Source: Moraxellaceae bacterium
GTDB taxonomy: Bacteria > Pseudomonadota > Gammaproteobacteria > Pseudomonadales > Moraxellaceae
Assembly (NCBI GenBank): GCA_947373945.1
Contig: CANBZV010000002.1
Location: 1-42,561, forward strand
Reading direction: 5' to 3'
Length of the DNA: 42,561 bases
The notes under the pieces are model-generated. The model was not told where the DNA came from and did not search any database. It was given only the letters and a program-made list of their open reading frames with translations. Shown piece after piece: positions 11,721 through 19,464 of the stretch (within the stretch, counting starts at the first letter, position 1; each line of letters begins with the position of its first letter). Both the position numbers and the translations under genes were made by a program.

Positions 11721-11850
11721 AATGACTCTCTTTAATCGCTGAAATAAATCCGGAGGGAATGGATAGACATCAGTATAGAACATCATTAAAGAGCGAACTG
11801 TATGAAATCAGACAATTGCTCTGGTAAAGAATAACGATTATTTCGAGCGA

Positions 11851-12756
11851 TTATTCGATGCTGGCGTGACTAGGTTTATAGGAAGTCAATACCACCCCAA
11901 AGAGCACCAAGCTAGCACCAAAAATTTGCCAATAAGTCAGAAACTCATCTAATAACCACGCACCTAATGCCAAGGTAATGACAGGACTTATGGCGCTAAT
12001 CAACGCCGATTGTGGTGCGCCAATACGGCGAATCCCTTGGGTTAATAAGGTGGCGGGAACAAAGGTGCAAAAAAAGCCCAAGATAGCGCTGAGTAACCAA
12101 ACACGTTTAGGAATAGTCGTTAATATTGTTAGCGAATGACTAAATAGAAAATGTAAAAAGCAGCATGTCGAGGCAATGGATAATGCGAGGGCGGTAAATC
12201 GTGCTGCACCAAACTGAGGAATTAATGCTCCGCTAGCAATCAAATAAGCGGCATAGGCTAAGGCGCCTAGAAACACCAGAATACTACCTAGAATCAGATG
12301 CGTGCTTTCTTGCTGCTGATTGCCAGCAAAAACCAGCATCATACCTGTGTAACTAATGGTAATAGCTATCCATGTCTTGCGGCTGATGGTCGTTTTGAAG
12401 CATAGAGCCGACAAAAAGACTGTCAGTGTGGGATACATAAATAAAATTAAACGCTCAAGACTCGCACTAATAAATTCCATCCCCCAAAAGTCTAAAATAC
12501 TGGCTCCGTAATAGCCTGCAACCCCTGCGATAATCAAGCCACTATAATCTTTGCGATTCAGGCATGGACTGGCTTCGTGAGCTGTATAAAGCATCACCAG
12601 AAAAAAAGGCAAGGCGAATGCCATGCGCAGGGCGAGAAGGGTGACAGCATCAACAGAGTATTGATATGCGAGTTTGACAAATACCGATTTAGCCGAAAAT
12701 AACGTGGCGGAAATGAGTACGCAGATTACACCCGTCATATAGCTTTTGGACTGCAT
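11851..12756 (-). CDS. EamA/DMT-family transporter (10-TM exporter)
   Basis: Two EamA-like repeats with multiple TM segments; C-terminal SALISAISPVITLALGAWLLDEFLTYWQIFGASLVLFGVVLTS. Confidence 0.85.
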   Translation of the reverse strand: MQSKSYMTGVICVLISATLFSAKSVFVKLAYQYSVDAVTLLALRMAFALPFFLVMLYTAHEASPCLNRKDYSGLIIAGVAGYYGASILDFWGMEFISASLERLILFMYPTLTVFLSALCFKTTISRKTWIAITISYTGMMLVFAGNQQQESTHLILGSILVFLGALAYAAYLIASGALIPQFGAARFTALALSIASTCCFLHFLFSHSLTILTTIPKRVWLLSAILGFFCTFVPATLLTQGIRRIGAPQSALISAISPVITLALGAWLLDEFLTYWQIFGASLVLFGVVLTSYKPSHASIE

Positions 12757-12971
12757 AAGGCGGTTTTTCTATGTGATGGCAGGCTGTGCAAAATAGCATT
12801 TATAGCCTTAAAAAACACGAGTAGAGTTTTTGGCTCGAAGAAAGTCATATTCAAGAAATTAGCGGTTGAGTAAAAGCGATACTTGGTCTAATAATTGCTG
12901 CCTAAAATCTGGGGTTTGTACAGAACAACACGGGAAGCAATGACTAAAACAACAAATTAATGAGGTTGACG

Positions 12972-14696
12972 ATGATAGAAAACGGCGATCTGATTTTGAC
13001 CTATTTGGAGCGGTTGGGTGTGGAATATGTGTTTGGTGTGCCAGGCGGCAGCATCGAACCGTTGTATAACGCCCTAGCACGGAGCGCAAGAAAAGGTGGC
13101 CCTCGAGCAATTGTTGCTCGTCATGAAGCAGGTGCGGCTTTTATGGCCGATGGTTATACGCGCGAAACAGGAAAAATAGGGGTCTGTTGCTCCACGGCAG
13201 GGCCTGGCGCAACCAATCTGATTACCGGAGTTGCTTCCGCTTATGCAGACGGTATTCCGATGCTGGTCATTACTGCACAAACGTCCATAGAAAAATTTGG
13301 CCGTGGCTCGTTTCAAGATAGCTCTTGTACAGGCATCAATACCGCCGAAATGTTCACGCACTGTACGCGTTTTAATACCCTCGTCTCCCATTCTGCCCAG
13401 CTTGAACCCAAGCTGCTGCAAGCAATCAGTTATGCCATTAGTAATCGTCCAGGCCCAGTGCATTTGAGCATCCCGCTCGATGTGATGCGCGATAAGGTCG
13501 AGCCTCATCGAATTAATGGCACCATGCGTGCGTTTATTAACCACGAAGTTGTACCTAGCCAAGAGGCGATGCAGTTGTTGTTAAAGGATTTAGCAGATAA
13601 AAATAAAGTCACTGTGGTGATTGGTGAGGGCGCAGAGGGCGCGATAGACGCCATTATCAATTTGATTGAGCTGCAAGGTTGGCTCTTTGTCACGACGCCA
13701 AGAGCCAAAGGTTTGGTCAATAACTTTCATCCCCTTTATCGGGGTGTTTTTGGTTTTGCGGGTCACGAAAGTGCGCGTGAAGCATTACTGCCCGAAAACG
13801 CCCAGCGTGTGATTGTTGTTGGTACGGCACTTGATGAAGTGTCAACCAGTGGTTGGGACACCTCAGCGATTATGTCTAAACGCTTAATCCACGTGTCGAG
13901 CAACTCAGAACATCTTAGTCGTTCGTATATGGCAAAGTTATGCATTCTGGGTTCTTTTGAACTCATGCTCAAGCCCTTTGCGGCACTGCTGGAGCGGCAG
14001 TCATTAAAAAAAGCGATGGCTCCATTACAAGATGATGAGGGTTTGCCGTGCATGGTGAGTTTGGCGAATCGAGAGCGCTGTTTTGATGCAGAAGGTCGGG
14101 TCAAGCCGCAAGCACTAATGACTAAGATGAGTGCGATTTGTCCTGATGATACCCGTGTATTAATGGATACCGGTAATAGCTTTCTATGGGGTATTCATTA
14201 CTGGAATTGTAAGCGGCCAAAAGATGTGGACAGCCGTAAAAGCCTTTTCCATATTGGTATTGGCTTTGCCTCAATGGGATGGGCGATTGGTGCAGCCGTT
14301 GGCATGGCGCTAGGCGCAAAAGGCCGCCCCGTCGTTTGTTTTACGGGTGATGGCAGCATGTTGATGAGTGGCCAGGAAATTACGGTAGCCTTGCAGGAAA
14401 GCCTCAATATTTTGTTTGTCGTGTTGAATGATTCATCACTAGGGATGATCAGACACGGTCAGCAATTGGGTGGAGCCGAGCAAATCGGCAATGAGTTACC
14501 CGCCGTTAATTTTGCCCAAATGGCGCAAGCCATGGGGGTCGAAGCGTATCGTATCGAAACCTTGGCCGACTTTGACCGCTTGGATATCCCCGCGCTACTC
14601 AGCAAGTCGGCCCCGTGTTTACTGGATGTGTTGATTGATGGTGATGAAGTGCCGCCTATGGGCGCACGGATGAAAGTTTTGACAGGAGCAGTGTGA
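12972..14696 (+). CDS. Thiamine-pyrophosphate-dependent enzyme, acetolactate-synthase-like
   Basis: MIENGDLILTYLERLGVEYVFGVPGGSIEPLYNAL...IVARHEAGAAFMADGYTRETGKIGVCCSTAGPGATNLITGVASAYADGIPMLVITAQ (activating Glu in RHEAGAA) and TPP motif GDGSM...VLNDSSLGMI. Start at 12972 has a better RBS (gagg) than 12960. Confidence 0.9.
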   Translation: MIENGDLILTYLERLGVEYVFGVPGGSIEPLYNALARSARKGGPRAIVARHEAGAAFMADGYTRETGKIGVCCSTAGPGATNLITGVASAYADGIPMLVITAQTSIEKFGRGSFQDSSCTGINTAEMFTHCTRFNTLVSHSAQLEPKLLQAISYAISNRPGPVHLSIPLDVMRDKVEPHRINGTMRAFINHEVVPSQEAMQLLLKDLADKNKVTVVIGEGAEGAIDAIINLIELQGWLFVTTPRAKGLVNNFHPLYRGVFGFAGHESAREALLPENAQRVIVVGTALDEVSTSGWDTSAIMSKRLIHVSSNSEHLSRSYMAKLCILGSFELMLKPFAALLERQSLKKAMAPLQDDEGLPCMVSLANRERCFDAEGRVKPQALMTKMSAICPDDTRVLMDTGNSFLWGIHYWNCKRPKDVDSRKSLFHIGIGFASMGWAIGAAVGMALGAKGRPVVCFTGDGSMLMSGQEITVALQESLNILFVVLNDSSLGMIRHGQQLGGAEQIGNELPAVNFAQMAQAMGVEAYRIETLADFDRLDIPALLSKSAPCLLDVLIDGDEVPPMGARMKVLTGAV

Positions 14697-15529
14697 TGAC
14701 TGACCAAAAGCAGGTTTTTCACAGTAACATCTGGTTTGAAGAACCAGAGGCCGACAATCCTTTTGCGGCAAAAGCATGTTATTGCCATGGTTATGATGTC
14801 TATGGCGAAGTGCTGGGTAAGGCAAGCTGGGCTGAGTATATCTATTTGATGTTTAAAGGTGAGCGTCCTTCCCCCGCCCAGGCGCAAATGCTGGAGTGGT
14901 TGGCTGTGGCACTAGCCAACCAGGGGCCACGCAACGCGGGTGTACGTGCAGGTATGAATGGTGGTGTTGGTGGCAGCGTCTCGGCGGGTTCGCTAATGGC
15001 GGCGCTGGCGGTAGGAGCAGGACAGTACGGTGGTGCGCATGAAGTATTTCATGTCGTTAACCTGTGGCAAAGCGCGGGGCAAAATTTGGCGGCCTGGCAG
15101 CTTGCGATACAGCAGTTGCTTAATAATAAAGACGTGGATATCTGGTTGCCGATGGAGCATTCCCCTGGTTTTGACCCCAATGGTAAAAGCTGCCCGACGC
15201 CGGTTCGGCAAACGTTACGCGCTTTAGCGTCCTGTAACCCTCACGGAGCCTTACATTGGCTGGGTGAAAACCAGTCGGCACTTGAGGCCATTGCCACCTG
15301 CCCGCTAGCAATGACAGGTGTAGCGGGTGCGGCTTTCTTTGATTTAGGTTTTAGCGCAGAACAGGCCGAAATGCTCTTTTTGATACTTGGTATGCCAGGT
15401 GCCGCTGTGCAGGCACTAGAGCAAAAAGAAATGGGTTGGAAAAAGTTTCCCTTTATAGCCTCCATGATTGAGCTGCAAGATGATCCAGGCTCTTTTGGTA
15501 TCCCAAGCATTGAGGAGTTCGGACTATGA
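14696..15529 (+). CDS. Citrate synthase / citryl-CoA lyase-like protein (paralogue A)
   Basis: ACYCHGYDVYGEVLGKASWAEYIYLMFKGERPSPAQAQML...GAGQYGGAHEVFHVV...EHSPGFDPNGKSC...FSAEQAEMLFLILGMPGAAVQALEQKEMGWKKFPF. Start overlaps the TPP gene stop (TGATG). Confidence 0.75.
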   Translation: MTDQKQVFHSNIWFEEPEADNPFAAKACYCHGYDVYGEVLGKASWAEYIYLMFKGERPSPAQAQMLEWLAVALANQGPRNAGVRAGMNGGVGGSVSAGSLMAALAVGAGQYGGAHEVFHVVNLWQSAGQNLAAWQLAIQQLLNNKDVDIWLPMEHSPGFDPNGKSCPTPVRQTLRALASCNPHGALHWLGENQSALEAIATCPLAMTGVAGAAFFDLGFSAEQAEMLFLILGMPGAAVQALEQKEMGWKKFPFIASMIELQDDPGSFGIPSIEEFGL

Positions 15530-16323
15530 GTAATAGCACGCTGCTGGCAAACGAAAATAAATGGCAAACCAGCATAGGCAAAGCCTTTTTATGTGATAGA
15601 GCGGTGTTAAGAGGTAAAGACTTACACCATCAATTGGGTGACTGGGATTGGTTTGCCGTTTATCTCTATGGCATTACTGGGCGCGAGTTCTCTGAGAGTC
15701 AGATAAAAATGTTAGCCTATTTCTGGATTGCAACCAGTTATGCCGACCCTAGCATTTGGCCAAATCATGTTGCTGCGCTGGGGGGCACAGTACGTAGTAC
15801 GGCATCTTTGTCCTGTATGGCTGGATTGGCGATTGGCGAGGCCTCTATTTATGGTCGCCGACCTGAAAAACGGGCATTGGATTTCTTTTACCGTACCAGC
15901 GCCGCTCTTGCCAAGGGTGAAGTGCTTGCAGAGATCATCGAACGAGAACTCATTGAGCGTAAAACGATCTATGGTTATGGCCGACCATTGGCAAAGCTTG
16001 ATGAGCGCGTTCCCCATACTCTCGTTATGGCTAAGAAATTAGGACTAGATGGTGGTAAGCACCTACAACTCGCCAAAGATATTTATCACTACCTCAAAAA
16101 TAACAAAGGCTTATCAATAAATATTTCTGCAATTAATACGGCGATTATTGCGGATATTGGTTTAAGCCCAGAGGAGTATCAGCTCTTTTTAACGCCGTGT
16201 TTTATTACTGGTATTGCCCCGTGTTACGTCGATACTCGTGATAAGCCAGAAGGCAGCTTTTTTCCTGTACGCTGTGCCAGCATCATCTATGGCGGTTTGG
16301 CTCGTAGGGCGTGGTCGGACTGA
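15526..16323 (+). CDS. Citrate synthase / citryl-CoA lyase-like protein (paralogue B)
   Basis: RGKDLHHQLGDWDWFAVYLYGITGREFSESQIKML...SCMAGLAIGEASIYGRRPEKRALDFF...YGYGRPLAKLDERVPHTLVMAKKLG...INISAINTAIIADIGLSPEEYQLFLTPCFITGIAPCYVD. ATGA overlap with the upstream gene. Confidence 0.75.
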   Translation: MSNSTLLANENKWQTSIGKAFLCDRAVLRGKDLHHQLGDWDWFAVYLYGITGREFSESQIKMLAYFWIATSYADPSIWPNHVAALGGTVRSTASLSCMAGLAIGEASIYGRRPEKRALDFFYRTSAALAKGEVLAEIIERELIERKTIYGYGRPLAKLDERVPHTLVMAKKLGLDGGKHLQLAKDIYHYLKNNKGLSINISAINTAIIADIGLSPEEYQLFLTPCFITGIAPCYVDTRDKPEGSFFPVRCASIIYGGLARRAWSD

Positions 16324-16422
16324 TCCATTTGATGGATGAGTGGTCTGGTGATTGAGCTTGAGTAGCGCCAAGGGAAACGCAAAAGCAATGACAACAATAC
16401 AGAGTGTAGAGCAGGGGCGAGT

Positions 16423-17178
16423 ATGAGATATAGCAATAAAGTCGTGATTGTGACCGGCGCAAGTTCGGGTATTGGCCGTCAGGCAGCAATTGAGTTTGCC
16501 CGTGAAGGGGCCAGAGTGGCTGTTGTCGCTCGGCGACAAGATCACGGTTTGGAGACTGTTGAGCTGATTAAATCAGCGGGTGGGCAAGCTATTTACTGCC
16601 AAGCCGATGTCACGGTAGCGAACCAAGTCAGTGCCATGGTCGATGATGTAATAAGACAGTTTGGACGCTTGGATTGCGCTTTTAATAATGCGGGAGCTGC
16701 TGAACCTATTTCCAATACTGTTGATTTGTCGGAAGAAGATTTTGACCGTGTGATCAGTACGAACCTCAAAGCGGCTTGGTTATGCATGAAGTACCAAATT
16801 CCCGCCATGCTCAACAGTGGCGGTGGAGCCATTGTTAATATGTCCTCAGTGTGGGGAGTTGTAGCCACCTCTATGGGGGTTCCGGCTTATGTTGCCAGTA
16901 AACATGGCGTCATTGGTCTGAGTAAAGCGGCGGCATTGGAGTTTGGCAGCAAGGGTATTCGAGTGAACTGCATCAGTCCGGCTTGGGTGCCAACTGAAGC
17001 TAATGCCCCTGTACTTGATAATGCAGACTTGTTAGGAATGATTTTAGCTCAGCACCCCATTGGTCGCTTGGGAACCACGCTGGATGTTGCCAATGCGGTT
17101 AAATGGATGTGTTCAGATGAAGCCTCATGGTACACCGCTCAGAATCTAGTCCTTGATGGAGGGTATTCTGCGCAATAA
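16423..17178 (+). CDS. Short-chain dehydrogenase/reductase (SDR) family oxidoreductase
   Basis: VTGASSGIGRQAA, NNAG, YVASK catalytic motif, ALEFGSKGIRVNCISPAWV, LVLDGGYSAQ. Confidence 0.93.
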   Translation: MRYSNKVVIVTGASSGIGRQAAIEFAREGARVAVVARRQDHGLETVELIKSAGGQAIYCQADVTVANQVSAMVDDVIRQFGRLDCAFNNAGAAEPISNTVDLSEEDFDRVISTNLKAAWLCMKYQIPAMLNSGGGAIVNMSSVWGVVATSMGVPAYVASKHGVIGLSKAAALEFGSKGIRVNCISPAWVPTEANAPVLDNADLLGMILAQHPIGRLGTTLDVANAVKWMCSDEASWYTAQNLVLDGGYSAQ

Positions 17179-17202
17179 GGCGTGATGAGTCTTTTGCGTA
17201 TA

Positions 17203-17233
17203 ATGATGTCGCCGGGTAAACGGCGGCATCATT
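17203..17233. terminator. Putative bidirectional terminator between SDR and TonB receptor genes
   Basis: atgatgtcgccg-ggtaaa-cggcggcatcat near-perfect 12-bp stem between convergent genes. Confidence 0.6.
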
Positions 17234-17242
17234 ACAATAGTC

Positions 17243-19378
17243 TTAAAAGTTATAAGTTAGTTCAGCATAAACACTGCGCCCAGCCATCGGAAAGTCTTTC
17301 GGCATATCGGCAACAGGGCCAGGGCTTGGTTCAGTGACATCGGTATCCAGCAAATTACGAACGGATAAAGCGACATCAAGACTTTTCCAAACTTCACTTT
17401 TACGCACTGTCATATCGACTGTTGTATAGGCATCGTTTGCGCTGCGGGGATCTCCGGCTACTCTCTTTTGTTTGCCTACCCAGGTAATTTGTGAGTCTAG
17501 GTGCCAGTCAGGAACAACGGTCCACTCGCTACGTGCATAGATTTGGTGATTAGGTGCATCACCAGCGTCCGTGTGCGTATTTTTGTCTTTTGATTGTTGG
17601 TAGGCGTAATTTGCTAAAAAGCGCAAGTTATATACCGGTGAGTAGTCCGCTTCTAATTCAAAGCCTTGTCCTTTGCGCTTACCAACGTTTTGTGCCTGAA
17701 TGACATTACCCGCAGAAGGCACAAAGGTTATGTAGTCCTGAATATTGTAGTAATAGATATTGGCCGTATAAAAAAGCTCAGAAGATAGTTGATGTGAAAA
17801 AGCAAGTTCGTAGGTATCAATGGTTTCTGGTTTAAGCTTTGGGTTACCTAACAGAACGGGATTGTTGACGATAAACAATTCGGAAAAGGCGGGTGCGCGA
17901 AATGCTTTACCATACAGAAATTTGGTCGTCATTTTGTCAGTTGTTGCCCACACTAACGCGAGTCGTGGATTGGTGGTGTTGCCAAAGTCCGAAAAGTGAT
18001 CATAACGAATACCAGTGGTTGCTTGCCAGTTGCGCGCGAACTTCCATTCGTCCTGGGCAAACAAATAGTAGCTAGTGCGTTGTTTTTCGGGGGCATAAAC
18101 TTCCGCAGTATCACTAACATCCTCTAAGCCATTTGCGCGCGGTGAAAAGTCTGCATTGAAGTTTTTAGTTTCGGTCACTTCAAACATGTCTCCCCAATAA
18201 CCACCCGTACCGACGCGCAGTAAGTGATTGTCCATGCCGCGATAAAGGGCGCTCAAGTCAACCCGCGCATTCTCTTCTTTAAAGCCAGGGTTACCAATAA
18301 AACCATCGGGATAGGCTCCGCCAAATGCCCCTGCAGGAAAGATCACGAGGTTTCTTTTAATTTCCTGAGTATTGCTGTAGTAGCTAACGCGGCTGTCAAC
18401 ATCCAGACTGGGAGCGAGCTCTTTGAGGATGTAGCTGTAATCGACATTATAGCGTTGGCTTTGAACACGGGAGGATGGGTCTAGTGCTTGCCCGACACCC
18501 ACACCCGAACCGACATGATAACGGCCTTGATAGCCTATTCTGAGTTGTGAGTTATCGTGAGCGATTTCAAGACGTGCATCCACCATGTCTTTCATTGTGT
18601 TAACACTGCCAGGTGCCAAGCTGGCATGGGTGTTGAATAGGGCATCAAAGGCTGTTTGATGATCTTGCTCCACGATGCCCTTCCAGCCATCAGTTGTTTC
18701 GGCCTCAAGGGTAAAACCAACATTCACATTATTATAAGAGCCGCCATGCGTTAACCAAGCGGCCTTTGTGTCGAAGCTGCCCACTCTCGCGCCTGTTTGA
18801 GTCCCGCGCATATCATCTGGCTTTTTGGTGATGATATTGATAACGCCCGAAAAGGCATCGGCACCGTAAAGAGCAGAACCAGGCCCACGAATGACTTCTA
18901 TGCGGGCAATGGATTTAACGGGCATGCCAATCCAGGCGTTACCCCGATTGCCGTGAAAAAGGCTGGTGACAGGAATACCATTAATAAGCATCAAAGTTTG
19001 CGGGTTATTGGTGGAGGTAATACCACGGATAATGTATTTGGGCGCATAGACCTGATCAGAACGCCCCACATGCAAGCCGGGCACAGTTTCCAATACTTGG
19101 TCAATGTCTGTCGCACCCATTGCCGTAATGTCATCTTCGGTAATGACAGTGGCAATAGCGGCGGCTTTATCAAGAGGTGTTTGTGTGCCTGAAGCAATAG
19201 ATGTCACTCGTATTTTGCCGAGTTCATCTAGAGACATATCCCACAAGTCACCACTGGCAGTTGCCTTGTTACTATAAATTAGAGCCTGCGACAGGCTCAT
19301 ACATAACACAAGTGCCGTGAGTGGTGTCTTAGGTTGTTTAGCGGTTGATATTGGTAAGTTGTTCATCATATACACCAT
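17243..19378 (-). CDS. TonB-dependent outer-membrane receptor (copy 1)
   Basis: Plug domain (SGTQTPLDKAAAIATVITEDDITAMGATDIDQVLETVPGLHV...YIIRGI...ARIEVIRGPGSALYGADAFSGVINIITKK) and C-terminal beta-barrel ending ...GRSVYAELTYNF. Confidence 0.95.
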   Translation of the reverse strand: MVYMMNNLPISTAKQPKTPLTALVLCMSLSQALIYSNKATASGDLWDMSLDELGKIRVTSIASGTQTPLDKAAAIATVITEDDITAMGATDIDQVLETVPGLHVGRSDQVYAPKYIIRGITSTNNPQTLMLINGIPVTSLFHGNRGNAWIGMPVKSIARIEVIRGPGSALYGADAFSGVINIITKKPDDMRGTQTGARVGSFDTKAAWLTHGGSYNNVNVGFTLEAETTDGWKGIVEQDHQTAFDALFNTHASLAPGSVNTMKDMVDARLEIAHDNSQLRIGYQGRYHVGSGVGVGQALDPSSRVQSQRYNVDYSYILKELAPSLDVDSRVSYYSNTQEIKRNLVIFPAGAFGGAYPDGFIGNPGFKEENARVDLSALYRGMDNHLLRVGTGGYWGDMFEVTETKNFNADFSPRANGLEDVSDTAEVYAPEKQRTSYYLFAQDEWKFARNWQATTGIRYDHFSDFGNTTNPRLALVWATTDKMTTKFLYGKAFRAPAFSELFIVNNPVLLGNPKLKPETIDTYELAFSHQLSSELFYTANIYYYNIQDYITFVPSAGNVIQAQNVGKRKGQGFELEADYSPVYNLRFLANYAYQQSKDKNTHTDAGDAPNHQIYARSEWTVVPDWHLDSQITWVGKQKRVAGDPRSANDAYTTVDMTVRKSEVWKSLDVALSVRNLLDTDVTEPSPGPVADMPKDFPMAGRSVYAELTYNF

Positions 19379-19464
19379 TTTTAATTTTACGAGTTTTTAC
19401 GTTTGTTTGGTTATTGGCAAATAGCCGCCGTGTAACACTATTGCTGTGGATGAAATCCATTTTT

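Noticed and set aside
13074-13562. 162-aa antisense ORF within the TPP enzyme gene (also 14459-14887 and 13763-14104)
   Set aside because: Fully antisense to a clearly coding gene; Cys/Arg/Ser-rich low-complexity translation typical of shadow ORFs.
14696-16323. Two citrate-synthase-like ORFs as a frameshifted single pseudogene
   Set aside because: Each ORF has its own start and separately spans N-terminal GYD/WFAVYL-like and C-terminal motifs of the fold, so they look like paralogues, not split halves.
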